Origin: Amorphus coralli DSM 19760
Lineage (GTDB): Bacteria; Pseudomonadota; Alphaproteobacteria; Rhizobiales; Amorphaceae
Direction of reading: 5' to 3'
Assembly: GCF_000374525.1 (NCBI RefSeq)
Contig: NZ_KB894574.1
Span: 1 to 64,000, forward strand
DNA: 64,000 nt
Shown here: piece after piece, positions 1 to 8,951 of the stretch
Layout of the letters: every line of letters starts with the position of its first letter
Numbering within the stretch: the stretch's first letter is position 1
The notes under the pieces: generated by a model
Told to the model about the DNA's origin: nothing
The model's input: only the letters and a program-made list of their open reading frames with translations
The model's database searches: none
Program-made: the position numbers and the translations under genes

Positions 1-1052
<1,052 letters not shown>

Positions 1053-1177
1053 CGGCGATGCCCCTGCTTCTTCTCTGAACTCGGGAATGAAACTGTCGCG
1101 AAACGCGTGCCCTGTAGCGGCCGTCTCGTCAAGATCGGCGCGGCCTCGCCAGAATTCGAGAGGCGCCGCGTGGGGAG

Positions 1178-1251
1178 TGGAGCGGGTGAAGGGAATCGAA
1201 CCCTCGTCGTCAGCTTGGAAGGCTGCTGCTCTACCATTGAGCTACACCCGC
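1178..1251 (-). tRNA. tRNA-Gly (anticodon TCC), CCA encoded
   Basis: The cloverleaf is readable on the minus strand. The 5' acceptor GCGGGTG (1251-1245) pairs with CACCCGC, followed by discriminator T and an encoded CCA (1180-1178). The D-arm contains TAGCTCAATGGTAGAGC, the anticodon loop is CTTCCAA with TCC, and the T-loop is GTTCGATTC. It reads GGA/GGG glycine codons. It sits 125 bp upstream of tuf on the same strand and is probably co-transcribed with it. Confidence 0.97.
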
Positions 1252-1377
1252 CCGTTCCGTGCGGCTCAGATAGCGAATCTCGGCGCGCACTACAATCCGC
1301 GAGATCGCCTTTCCCGGCCGGCTTGCGGAATTGCAGGGACCGGACTAGAACATATAAGGAACAAACGGGAGGCCGCC

Positions 1378-1725
1378 ATGCGCGAGACCGGTAAGCTCGA
1401 CTATCTGGAACTGCCCGCCGGCCACGGCACCATCGACCTGGTCAAGTCCTTCTACGCTGGCGCGTTTGGCTGGAGTTTCACCGATTATGGCCCGTCCTAC
1501 TCGGCCTTCGACGAAGGCCTGGACGGCGGCTTCGACGGGAACCCGGACAGCGAACCGCCGAAGCCGCTGCCGGTGCTCTATTCCGACGATCTGGAGGCGA
1601 CGCAGGCAGCCGTCGAGGCGGCCGGTGGCCGCATCGTGCGGGAGATCTTTGCGTTCCCCGGTGGCCGGCGCTTCCACTTCACCGATCCCGCCGGCAACGT
1701 GCTGGCCGTGTGGAGCGAGCGCTGA
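1378..1725 (+). CDS. VOC-family (glyoxalase/bleomycin-resistance-like) protein
   Basis: A 115-residue single-domain VOC protein. It opens with the usual beta strand (KLDYLELPA) followed by [17 protein letters not shown], and closes with the typical strand [18 protein letters not shown]. Family members are metal-dependent lyases, dioxygenases or binding proteins. The substrate cannot be read here, and most relatives of this short type are uncharacterised. The ATG at 1378 has a good ribosome site (GGGAGG). The gene is monocistronic and divergent from tRNA-Gly. Two tandem 44-base hairpin elements start 1 base after its stop codon. Confidence 0.85.
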   Translation: MRETGKLDYLELPAGHGTIDLVKSFYAGAFGWSFTDYGPSYSAFDEGLDGGFDGNPDSEPPKPLPVLYSDDLEATQAAVEAAGGRIVREIFAFPGGRRFHFTDPAGNVLAVWSER

Positions 1726-1726
1726 A

Positions 1727-1770
1727 GAAGGGGCAGAACAAGTGGGGACCGGTTTTACGTCCCCGAATGG
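1727..1770 (+). repeat. 44-base 3' hairpin element, copy G (diverged)
   Basis: This is the first of two tandem copies after the VOC gene, starting 1 base past the stop codon. It keeps the family loop (GTGGGGACCGG, 1742-1752) and the GTCC bulge (1759-1762). The two family stems are largely eroded, and an alternative GGGGAC/GTCCCC pairing is possible. It reads in the sense direction of the upstream gene, as do all other copies in this window. Confidence 0.65.
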
Positions 1771-1781
1771 TGTAACCGAGA

Positions 1782-1825
1782 GCAGAAACCGGCGAAGGGG
1801 CAACCGGTTCGCCATCCGGCTTTGC
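1782..1825 (+). repeat. 44-base 3' hairpin element, copy H
   Basis: This is the second tandem copy after the VOC gene, with its loop 55 bases after that of copy G. The inner stem GGCGAA/TTCGCC (1791-1796 with 1808-1813) encloses an 11-base loop ending ACCGG. An ATCC bulge follows, then an outer stem with small bulges (GCagAAACC with GGcTTTGC). The inner stem equals that of copies C and D at 50.7 kb. Confidence 0.7.
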
Positions 1826-1901
1826 GGTTAAAGGACCGAACTCGCGCGCATGCACCGTTCAGATGGCGTGCCCGAAGGGATCTGACGGGCATGACAGCAC
1901 T

Positions 1902-2144
1902 CTACCAGAGCCGCTTGTTCGCGAACGCCTGACCGGAACCTGTCTTCAGATATCTCTCGAAGGCCTGCGCCTTATCTTTTTCGGAGAAGGCTTGGTAGGC
2001 GACCAATGTCCAAGGCTTGTATTTCGCCGTGTGCGGCGATCCACCATCGTTGTGGACGCCGATCCTGCGCTTGAGATCGCCGGTGTAACCGACATAGCGC
2101 TGCCGGGGGTCGCGTTCGCTTCTGAGAAGATAGACGTAGAACAT
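1902..2144 (-). CDS. GIY-YIG nuclease superfamily protein (UPF0213/YhbQ-like)
   Basis: An 80-residue single-domain protein with the GIY-YIG core seen as FYVYLLRS (the usual GIY position) and RYVGYTGDLKRR (the YIG position with the catalytic-type Tyr and Arg). It continues HNDGGSPHTAKYKPW and the C-terminal FERYLKTGSGQAFA, which is typical of small standalone family members. The start at 2144 is chosen because GGAGGAG lies 4 bases upstream and the domain begins there. An upstream in-frame ATG at 2237 would add 31 unconserved residues. The gene sits between tRNA-Tyr and tRNA-Gly on the same strand. Cellular role is unknown, although the fold is a nuclease. Confidence 0.85.
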   Translation of the reverse strand: MFYVYLLRSERDPRQRYVGYTGDLKRRIGVHNDGGSPHTAKYKPWTLVAYQAFSEKDKAQAFERYLKTGSGQAFANKRLW

Positions 2145-2383
2145 CCGCTCCTCCGATGGCTCTGTGGCGCCATGGGTTCGTTCAAGCCCGACAACACGAA
2201 TGGCCAGTGTCGCGTAAGGATCCTTTAGCGGCATCATACGCCAACAATGCCGGCGCTATTGCGTAAAGAAACGCCTTGGCCAAGCCCGTTCGAGCAAACA
2301 GGAAGCGAAGTAGCAACCGCAAGGAGAGAGGAAGGAAGCTGGTAGATCCGGTCCCCCTACGCTCGCAAGCGAGCTTCGGGCGA

Positions 2384-2446
2384 CACCCTTCGCGCCAAGG
2401 CGCTACGCCTGGCAGAGCCACCCATAGCGCCTTGGCGCGAAGGGTG
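2384..2446 (-). repeat. Perfect 22-bp inverted repeat at the 3' end of tRNA-Tyr
   Basis: The left arm 2384-2405 and right arm 2425-2446 are exact reverse complements separated by 19 bases. The right arm runs into the encoded CCA of tRNA-Tyr (2445-2447). In the transcript this makes a very stable GC-rich hairpin immediately after the tRNA, with no U-tract. It may be a processing, stabilising or termination structure, or a mobile palindrome that inserted at the tRNA end. A smaller hairpin (CTCGCAAGCGAG) lies just to its left. The rest of 2145-2383 shows no gene. Confidence 0.8.
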
Positions 2447-2529
2447 GTGGAGGGGGTTGGATTCGAACCAACGTAGGCTAAGCCAGCGGATTTACAGTCC
2501 GCCCCCTTTAACCACTCGGGCACCCCTCC
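2445..2529 (-). tRNA. tRNA-Tyr (anticodon GTA), CCA encoded
   Basis: This is a class II (long variable arm) tRNA on the minus strand. The acceptor GGAGGGG (2529-2523) pairs with CCCCTCC, followed by discriminator A and CCA ending at 2445. The anticodon loop ACTGTAAA carries GTA, the long variable arm follows, and the T-loop is GGTTCGAATCC. It is 85 bases with CCA. It precedes the GIY-YIG gene, tRNA-Gly and tuf in the same direction. Confidence 0.97.
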
Positions 2530-2774
2530 ACGGGAAACGCCACCTGCCGGAACCGGCCGGGCGTCGATGACGGTGCGATGACCGTCGAGGGCGGTGTTAT
2601 GGCGATGCCGTCCGCCCCTGTCAACGGCCGCAAGTCACTCTCCCCAACCATCCCCAGCCGGGGCCGCCGGCCGTCGCCGCTTGCGACCTGCCGGCAGAGC
2701 CGATAACGGAAGGTCCGCCCTGCGGGGCGCGCGGCAAAAAGCCGCCCATTCACCCCCGAACCGGTCGAGCCCGC

Positions 2775-3536
2775 ATGAGCAAGAAGCCGAACCGCGCCTA
2801 CCCGCCCCGCTCCGGGTCCCGCGAGCCGACGGGCCCGGTCTGGCTCTACGGCTTTCACACGGTGGCGGCCGCGCTGGCCAACCCGGCGCGCGTCCGGCGC
2901 AGGCTGCTCGTTACCCGCAACGCGCTCTCCCGTCTGGAAGAACAGGTCGGCGCACCGGTCTCCGACGCGGAGATTCTCGATCCCCGTGCCCTTTCGCGGA
3001 TCGTCGGCCAGGACGCCGTGCACCAGGGCGTGGCGCTTGAAACCGATCCGCTGCCGCCGGGCGACCTGAAGGATCTCGGCGAGGCGAGGCTGGTCGTGCT
3101 TCTCGACCAGATCACCGATCCGCACAATGTCGGCGCCATCCTGCGCTCCGCCACAGCGCTGGGCGCCGACGCGGTGATCACCACCACCCGTCACAGCCCG
3201 GTGGAAAGCGGCGTCATGGCAAAGGCCGCGTCCGGCGCACTGGACATGCTGAAGGTGCTGACGGTGGTCAACCTGGCGCGCACGCTGGAAAGCCTCGGCG
3301 AAGACGGCTTCCTGCGGCTGGCGCTGGATTCCGATGGCGACGCGCCCATCGAGGAAGCACCGCGGGCCACCAAGCTTGCCCTCGTCCTGGGCGCCGAGGG
3401 CAAGGGCGTGCGGCCCGGCGTGAAGGCGGCCTGCGACCACACTGTCCGCCTCGACGTGCCCGGGCCGATCAAGTCGCTCAACGTCTCCAACGCCTGCGTG
3501 CTGGCGCTATACGCCGGAAGCCGGCTTCTCGACTGA
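2775..3536 (+). CDS. rlmB: TrmH-family RNA methyltransferase, probable 23S rRNA (Gm2251) 2'-O-methyltransferase
   Basis: A 253-residue SPOUT-class methyltransferase using S-adenosylmethionine. The N-terminal SpoU substrate-binding domain starts at VWLYGFHTVAAAL (22-34). The three SpoU signatures follow: motif 1 ITDPHNVGAILRSA (113-126, with the catalytic-type Asn and Arg), motif 2 LVLGAEGKGV (about 203-212) and motif 3 IKSLNVSNACVLALY near the C-terminus, which together form the knotted cofactor site. Length matches RlmB (about 245-255). Location beside tRNA genes and tuf is typical of alphaproteobacterial rlmB. A tRNA target instead of 23S G2251 cannot be fully excluded. Confidence 0.9.
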   Translation: MSKKPNRAYPPRSGSREPTGPVWLYGFHTVAAALANPARVRRRLLVTRNALSRLEEQVGAPVSDAEILDPRALSRIVGQDAVHQGVALETDPLPPGDLKDLGEARLVVLLDQITDPHNVGAILRSATALGADAVITTTRHSPVESGVMAKAASGALDMLKVLTVVNLARTLESLGEDGFLRLALDSDGDAPIEEAPRATKLALVLGAEGKGVRPGVKAACDHTVRLDVPGPIKSLNVSNACVLALYAGSRLLD

Positions 3537-3721
3537 CGGTTTCGCGGAGCCTCACGGCGGCCAGACAGCGCCCCCCTCATCGCGGCTTGTGCAGAAACGC
3601 GACGGCAGCATCGGCACCCCCGTTTCTGCATCGTGCATTCCCGGCTTGCCTGTGCTAGGAGCCTTGCCGGTTGACCGGTTGCGACCGGTCGATCCGCGCT
3701 GGCTCCGAAGCCAGCCGTGCT

Positions 3722-3797
3722 GCCGGTTTAGCTCAGCTGGTAGAGCAGCGGTTTTGTAAACCGAAGGTCGGGGGTTCGAGTCCCTCAACCGGCACCA
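3722..3797 (+). tRNA. tRNA-Thr (anticodon TGT), CCA encoded
   Basis: The acceptor GCCGGTT (3722-3728) pairs with AACCGGC (3787-3793), followed by discriminator A and CCA (3795-3797). The D-arm contains TAGCTCAGCTGGTAGAGC, the anticodon loop TTTTGTAAA carries TGT, and the T-loop is GGGTTCGAGTCCC. It is followed by a 400-base gap and the AT-rich leader of a putatively acquired operon. No copy of its 3' end was found elsewhere in the window. Confidence 0.97.
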
Positions 3798-4203
3798 CAG
3801 CCTCCACAGCACCCTCCCGACATTGCTGATGTCATTGACATCGCCGTCGACCCGAACCTCCGGTTGCCCACTGGCTGGCCCGATCGCGTCCTGACAGCGA
3901 CCGCGTGACCGGCGCAGGGAACCGCGCCCCGAGGGCGCTTGTCTCGTCCATTTGACCTGCGCGGCAGATCGACGGTCGTGCAGCCGCCCGGCCGCGCGAC
4001 GAGGCCAGCCACCCTCTTGGATCGGCCTGCCGGACCGGAAGTCGGGAGGCAGAAGAACATCACCGCCCCACACGCCTACACTGTCGAACTCGCTTACAGG
4101 AACAATTACACTTATGTAACTTCACAAAGTAGATGAAGATTATCATTATGGATTCGACGCTTTTCAAATATTCGCGGAATTTTTTGGAAAATCGGAGAAC
4201 AAA
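3798..4203 (+). promoter_or_regulatory. Gene-free leader with AT-rich promoter region for the aldolase operon
   Basis: No gene is apparent here. The first 280 bases are GC-rich and include the dyad GATGTCA-T-TGACATC (3828-3842). From about 4080 composition becomes markedly AT-rich, unlike almost everything else in the window. A plausible promoter is TTCACA (4121-4126), 17 bases, CATTAT (4144-4149). A dyad TTACA-CTTA-TGTAA (4106-4119) just upstream could be an operator. The ribosome site GGAG (4194-4197) precedes the ATG at 4204. These assignments are by eye only. Confidence 0.4.
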
Positions 4204-5049
4204 ATGGAAAAATTTCGTCTACAGAGGCTCTTCAATCCGGCCTCACAGAGAAGCCTGATCGTCGCGATTGACCACGCGCTGTTCAACAACACGGCCTTTC
4301 TTCCGGGCATTGAGGACATGCCGAAAATTGTCGGGACGGTCGCCGATGCAGGAGCGGATGGTGTCCTGCTGTCCGTCGGGGAGGCCCCGCACCTTCAACG
4401 CCTGCCAGGCCGGTCCAAGCCCGGATTGATGCTGCGGGTCGATCCCGCCAATTTCTACAACAACGAGTTGCCCGCCTCGCACCTGCATTGCCGCGTTTTC
4501 GACAATGCGGTGGAGATCGCTCTGCGCCTGGATGCCGCCTGCATCCTGCTCAACCTCCTCGACATCGACGGCCATCCCGAAATGCTGAACCAGTGCGTCG
4601 AGAACGTTCTTCGTGTGAAGAACGACTGCGACCGCTTCGGCATGCCGCTGGGCATCGAGCCCCTGTCCTTCAAGAAGACAAATGCCGGCTATGTCGGCGA
4701 TGACTCCCCTGAACGCGTGACCACCCTGGCCCGCATGGCGGCCGAGCTGGGTGCCGACATCATAAAGACCGATTCCACCGAACCCGAGGAAGACTTCCAT
4801 CTCGTGGTCGAAGCGGCCTCGGGCGTTCCCGTCACCGTCCGGGGCGGCAGCAAGGCGTCGGACCTGGAGGTCCTGGAGCATACCGAACGCCTGGTGGCTC
4901 AGGGCGTGGCCGGACTGATCTACGGCCGCAACGTGATCCAGCACGACAATCCGGCGGCCATGACGCGGTCGCTGCAGGCAATCCTGCATGACGGCGTGTC
5001 CGCGAAACAGGCTCTGAAGCAGCTGAAAGCGGACAAGGGAGCAAATTGA
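4204..5049 (+). CDS. Class I aldolase of the DeoC/LacD/FbaB (DhnA) superfamily
   Basis: A 281-residue (beta/alpha)8-barrel aldolase. The Schiff-base lysine is in DIIKTD (K188). The N-terminal strand is SLIVAIDHALF, with Asp/His positions typical of LsrF and archaeal class I FBP aldolases. The phosphate-binding loops are TVRGGSK (211-217) and LIYGRNVIQHDNP near the end. Relatives cleave or form phosphorylated sugars (FBP, 2-deoxy-sugars, sulfofructose phosphate, autoinducer-2 derivatives). The actual substrate cannot be read. It is the first gene of a four-gene overlapping operon, with 1 base before the next ATG. The start has a clear GGAG site. Confidence 0.85.
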   Translation: MEKFRLQRLFNPASQRSLIVAIDHALFNNTAFLPGIEDMPKIVGTVADAGADGVLLSVGEAPHLQRLPGRSKPGLMLRVDPANFYNNELPASHLHCRVFDNAVEIALRLDAACILLNLLDIDGHPEMLNQCVENVLRVKNDCDRFGMPLGIEPLSFKKTNAGYVGDDSPERVTTLARMAAELGADIIKTDSTEPEEDFHLVVEAASGVPVTVRGGSKASDLEVLEHTERLVAQGVAGLIYGRNVIQHDNPAAMTRSLQAILHDGVSAKQALKQLKADKGAN

Positions 5050-5050
5050 C

Positions 5051-5632
5051 ATGAAGCAGAGCGAGGTCAATTTGCTGTGCCGCGAGGCGGCCGCATGCTT
5101 CCAGCGGATGAACTGGGCGCTGCCGCCCGATCCACAATGGGCCGCGACCGATTTCGGTCTCGGCGACTACCAGTCCGCCGGGCTGGTCGAAGTGTTGCTC
5201 GCGAACGAGCCGGAGTATTGCGAGAAGATCATGTACGCCCGGCCGGACATGGTCACGCCCACCCATACGCACGGAAAGAAGAAGGAAGACATCGTCTGCC
5301 GATCCGGCCGTCTGCGGATGACCCTCTGGGCCGAAAACCCGTTGAAGCAGTCCGCCGCCGGGTCGGTTCGCGTTCAGATCAACGGGCAGGAGCGCACCAT
5401 CGCGTGCGGCGAGGCATTCGTTCTGAACCCCGGCGAGCGCATTACCCTCGTGCCCGGGATCTGGCACGAGTTCGCCCCCTCCGCTCCCGATACGCTCATC
5501 GGCGAGGTCAGCACATGGTGCGACGAGGAGACGGACAATTTCTTCGCCGATCCCGAGGTGGACATCTTTCACGACATCGAACCGGACGAAGCTCCGGAAT
5601 TCGGCGGGTTCACCGCGGAGACGCAATCATGA
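5051..5632 (+). CDS. D-lyxose/D-mannose ketol-isomerase-like cupin
   Basis: A 193-residue cupin with the D-lyxose isomerase metal motif TPTHTHGKKKEDI: H72, H74 and E79, with H139 in PGIWHEF as the fourth ligand. Characterised family members isomerise D-lyxose to D-xylulose and D-mannose to D-fructose, using Mn2+ or another divalent ion. It starts 1 base after the aldolase stop, and its own stop overlaps the HAD gene ATG (ATGA), so translation is probably coupled. Together with the aldolase and HAD enzyme it suggests processing of a free or phosphorylated sugar. No sugar kinase is present in the operon, which is odd. Confidence 0.85.
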   Translation: MKQSEVNLLCREAAACFQRMNWALPPDPQWAATDFGLGDYQSAGLVEVLLANEPEYCEKIMYARPDMVTPTHTHGKKKEDIVCRSGRLRMTLWAENPLKQSAAGSVRVQINGQERTIACGEAFVLNPGERITLVPGIWHEFAPSAPDTLIGEVSTWCDEETDNFFADPEVDIFHDIEPDEAPEFGGFTAETQS

Positions 5633-6303
5633 AGCAGCAGCCCGAAGCACTCATCTTCGACATGGACGGACTGCTTCTGGATACCGAGGGGGTCTACAAG
5701 CGATCGTGGGCGGCGGCCGCCTCGGAGCTGGGATTCGATCTGACCGACGAGATCTTCATGACCCTGATCGGCATCACCATTGCCGACTGCGAGAAACGTC
5801 TGGTTCAGACGTTCGGGGACCAATTCCCGCTGGATCGGTTTCGCGACGATGCCCGAACCCGATACGAGGCCATTGTCGAAGCCGAGGGCATTCCGCTCAA
5901 GCCCGGGGTGCACGCGGCTCTCGACTGGGCGGCGCGGAGAAATGTACCCTGCGGCATCGGCACCTCGACCAGGACGGATGAAGCCCGCGATCGCCTGAAG
6001 CGCCACGCCATGCTCGACCGGTTCGCCGTCGTGGTGGGCGGCGATCAGATCAGCCGCGGCAAGCCCGATCCCGAGACCTTTCTCAGGGTCGCGGAGGTCC
6101 TGGCGCATCCGCCGGCGGCCTGTCTTGTCTTCGAGGATGCCCACAGCGGCGTCCTGGCCGCCCGCGCTGCCGGCATGTCCGTGGCCCTCATTCCCGATCT
6201 GCTGCCGGCAACTCCGGAGATCGCCGCGCAGGCATCGGGGGTCTTCCCCTCCCTTCAGGATGCGGTGGATTGGCTGTCGACCCTTCCGGAGGCAGGTCGA
6301 TGA
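5629..6303 (+). CDS. HAD-superfamily subclass IA phosphatase/phosphomutase (beta-PGM-like)
   Basis: A 224-residue HAD hydrolase. Motif I is FDMDGLLLDTE (nucleophile D11, acid/base D13), motif II is the Thr/Ser in GIGTSTR, motif III is the Lys in GKPDPETF, and motif IV is FEDAHSGVLAA. The helical cap lies between motifs I and II. The family includes beta-phosphoglucomutase and sugar phosphatases. In this operon a sugar-phosphate phosphatase role fits, but a mutase is possible. The ATG at 5629 overlaps the isomerase stop by 4 bases, and its own stop overlaps the next gene in the same way. Confidence 0.88.
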   Translation: MKQQPEALIFDMDGLLLDTEGVYKRSWAAAASELGFDLTDEIFMTLIGITIADCEKRLVQTFGDQFPLDRFRDDARTRYEAIVEAEGIPLKPGVHAALDWAARRNVPCGIGTSTRTDEARDRLKRHAMLDRFAVVVGGDQISRGKPDPETFLRVAEVLAHPPAACLVFEDAHSGVLAARAAGMSVALIPDLLPATPEIAAQASGVFPSLQDAVDWLSTLPEAGR

Positions 6304-7778
6304 GGCCGGGCCTTCTGGGCAGCATCGCCCGGCGGGTCGGCGCGGCCCCCAGTGGGCCCAGCCGGCGCCAGTTCCTGAAAGGGGCGCTGGCGAGCAGCGG
6401 ATTGATGGTCGCGGGCCCGCTTGCCAGGGCCGCCGGTGCCGCGCCGCATGTCATCGTCATCGGCGCGGGATTCGCCGGACTGAGTTGCGCCTTTCAGCTT
6501 CTCCAGGCCGGCGCCCGGGTTACCGTGCTTGAAGCCCGCAACCGCGTCGGCGGCCGTGTCCTGTCGCTGGACGGTTTCATCGAGGGACGCGTGGTCGAAG
6601 GCGGCGCGGAGCTGATCGGGTCCAATCACCCGAACTGGATGGCCTACAGCGAGCTTTTCGGGCTGGAATTCCGGGACGTCACCGAGCTTGAGGAAGAGGC
6701 TGCACCCATCCTCCTGAACGGAAGGCGCTATGAAGGCGCGGATCTCGTGTCGCTGTGGGATCGCCTTCAGCAGACCTTGGACCGCATGAACGCCGACGCC
6801 CGGACGGTGACCCTCGACGCGCCCTGGAAAACGCCGAACGCCGCCCGCTTGGACAGCACCAGCGTGGCGAGCGCCTTCGCGTCATGGCCGGTGGACGACG
6901 CCGCACGGCATGCCGCGCTGACCCTTCTGGCCAACGACAACGCGTCGTGGCCGGAGCGGGACAGCTATCTGGGAGCGATTTCAGCCATTGCCGGCGGTGG
7001 CCATGAACGGTTCTGGCTGGATTCGGAGGTTTACCGCTGTATCGGTGGAAACCAGACACTGGCCTTCAAACTCGCCGAGGCGATCGGCCAGGACCGCGTT
7101 CATCTGGGGGCACCCGTCGCCCGTATTCGCCTCACCGGTTCCGGCGCTGCCGTGGATCGGGCTGACGGGCAGACGGTCGAGGGAGATGCGGTGGTCCTGA
7201 CCGTTCCGCCGAGCGCCTGGGAGACGTTCGAGACGGATCCGGTTCTGCCCGCAGGTGTCCAGCCGACCACCGGTCCGGCCGTCAAATATCTCTCCCGCGT
7301 CTCCCGACCGTTCTGGCGGCAGAGCGGTGTCCAGCCCAACTCGTTGACCGACACTCCTGTCGGCGAGACCTGGGAAGGGACCGACGGACAGGGCGGGACG
7401 GTCGAGCAGCCCGCCTGTCTGAGCGTCTTCTCCGGCGGACAGGCGGCACAGGATTGCCTCGATTTCGAACCGGCGTCCCGCGACGAAGAAATGAAGGCCT
7501 ATCTGGAAGCGATCTACCCCGGCTATTCCGCCCACGTGGAGCGAACCATGTTCATGGGCTGGCCGAACGAGAAGTGGACGCAGTGCGGCTACAGCTGCCC
7601 AGCCGTGGGAGAGGTTACGTCCATCTATCCCAACCTCGAAGCGGGCTTCGAAAACCGTCTGTTCTTCGCCGGCGAGTACACCAGCCTCCTGTTCACCGGC
7701 TACATGGAGGGGGCCCTGCACAGCGGCGCCAGGCTGGCCCGGAAGCTGGCCGGGAGATTCAACTTACCCACCAGATGA
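6300..7778 (+). CDS. Tat-exported FAD-dependent amine oxidase
   Basis: A 492-residue flavin-containing monoamine oxidase-like protein. It opens with a twin-arginine signal (SRRQFLK, residues 21-27, then a hydrophobic stretch to ARAAGA). The Rossmann FAD motif VIVIGAGFAGL (about 51-61) and the following GGRV box come next. The FAD-binding C-terminal segment RLFFAGEYTS, then GYMEGALHSGARLA, is typical of the amino-oxidase family. It would act folded in the periplasm, deaminating amines with release of H2O2. The start ATG at 6300 overlaps the HAD gene stop. Its 3' end overlaps the convergent MFS gene by 15 bases. Its partnership with sugar enzymes is unexpected. Confidence 0.85.
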   Translation: MRPGLLGSIARRVGAAPSGPSRRQFLKGALASSGLMVAGPLARAAGAAPHVIVIGAGFAGLSCAFQLLQAGARVTVLEARNRVGGRVLSLDGFIEGRVVEGGAELIGSNHPNWMAYSELFGLEFRDVTELEEEAAPILLNGRRYEGADLVSLWDRLQQTLDRMNADARTVTLDAPWKTPNAARLDSTSVASAFASWPVDDAARHAALTLLANDNASWPERDSYLGAISAIAGGGHERFWLDSEVYRCIGGNQTLAFKLAEAIGQDRVHLGAPVARIRLTGSGAAVDRADGQTVEGDAVVLTVPPSAWETFETDPVLPAGVQPTTGPAVKYLSRVSRPFWRQSGVQPNSLTDTPVGETWEGTDGQGGTVEQPACLSVFSGGQAAQDCLDFEPASRDEEMKAYLEAIYPGYSAHVERTMFMGWPNEKWTQCGYSCPAVGEVTSIYPNLEAGFENRLFFAGEYTSLLFTGYMEGALHSGARLARKLAGRFNLPTR

Positions 7779-8951
7779 GGTCGAAGGACGCGCCCCTCGG
7801 CGAAACAGCAGCCAGACCATCGGCAGCATGAGGAAGGGGGCGATTGCCGACGTCGCCAGCCCCCAGTGCAGGTCGTGGGCATCACCCACGGCGCCGATGA
7901 CCCACGGCATGAGGATCCCACCGGCGTTGCCGAACGCCGCCAGCACGGCGAACATGCTGGCGCCGCCATCCGGGTAACGATCCGCCGCCACGGCGAGCAT
8001 GGTGGGCCAGAGACTGCTGCCGGTGAACCCGGCCGCAACACATGCCGCGAGGGCCCAGTAGGGATTGCCCAGGAACGCTCCCAGGAGAAACAACAGGACC
8101 GAAAGCGCGCCGCCGACGATCAGGACGGCATAGGCGTTTGCCCGGCCTTCCAGCATGCCGACGACCATGCGCCCCAGCGCCATGGCAATCGAAAAAAGCA
8201 GCAGCCCGACGCCTGCCAAGGTCGGAGAGAACCCCAGCGCCGTCTCTGCATAAGCCGGCAACCACTGCGCCATGCCAAGCTCGGTCGCTCCCCCCAGGAA
8301 GATCACGGCCAGCGCCACCAGGAACCAGGGCGTCGCAAACAGGGCTGTCATCGGCGTACGGCCCCTGTCGGTGACCATGCGCGGAAAGCGCATCGGCAGG
8401 AACGCCAGGACCAGTCCGAGCGGCAGGATCACGACCACCGCGCACACCATGCGCCAGCCGATACCGAAGGCTAGCGCCGTCGTGCCTATTAAGATCGTCA
8501 CCACGGCGCCGACGGGATAAAACGAGTGCAGCCAGTTCATGGCTGCGATGCGCCGCTCCGGATTCAGGGCCGCCACCACCGGGCTCAGGATCATGTCGAG
8601 CATTCCCGCGCCGAGCCCGACCACGAATACCATGATCAACAGCACCGAAAACGTCGGCGACGACGCCATCCCAACCAGTCCCACGACGGTCAGGACGTTG
8701 GCGAGCAGGACGAACGGCTTGGCCCCGAACCGATCGGCCAGCGTCCCGGTCATCAGGATTCCCGCCACCAAACCGGCAAATGCCGCCGCGCCCAACCGTC
8801 CCAGCTCCTCCTGGCCCAGCGCGTCACCGCCACCGAAACTGGCATCGATGCTCGTGAGAAAGACCGGGAGAAGATTGATCCCGATCGCCAGGCACATCAT
8901 GGCCGCGTAGCAGAGCCCCGTCAGAAGCCCCGGCTGCACGTCCCGGCTCAT
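7764..8951 (-). CDS. MFS transporter
   Basis: A 395-residue polytopic protein with about 12 hydrophobic segments. The conserved MFS loop 2-3 motif is visible as GTLADRFGAKPFVL. It resembles sugar or unknown-substrate MFS carriers of about 400 residues. The start at 8951 (MSRDVQPGLL) is preferred because the hydrophobic region begins there. An upstream ATG at 9053 would add a 34-residue unconserved stretch. It is convergent with the amine oxidase and overlaps it by 15 bases. It may import or export the substrate of the 4.2-7.8 kb operon, which is an inference from location. Confidence 0.85.
   Translation of the reverse strand: MSRDVQPGLLTGLCYAAMMCLAIGINLLPVFLTSIDASFGGGDALGQEELGRLGAAAFAGLVAGILMTGTLADRFGAKPFVLLANVLTVVGLVGMASSPTFSVLLIMVFVVGLGAGMLDMILSPVVAALNPERRIAAMNWLHSFYPVGAVVTILIGTTALAFGIGWRMVCAVVVILPLGLVLAFLPMRFPRMVTDRGRTPMTALFATPWFLVALAVIFLGGATELGMAQWLPAYAETALGFSPTLAGVGLLLFSIAMALGRMVVGMLEGRANAYAVLIVGGALSVLLFLLGAFLGNPYWALAACVAAGFTGSSLWPTMLAVAADRYPDGGASMFAVLAAFGNAGGILMPWVIGAVGDAHDLHWGLATSAIAPFLMLPMVWLLFRRGARPSTSSGG

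Noticed and set aside
3671-3720. TTGACC upstream of tRNA-Thr as its -35
   Set aside because: No acceptable -10 at 16-19 bases was found, and the surrounding ACCGGT repeats make the match likely fortuitous.
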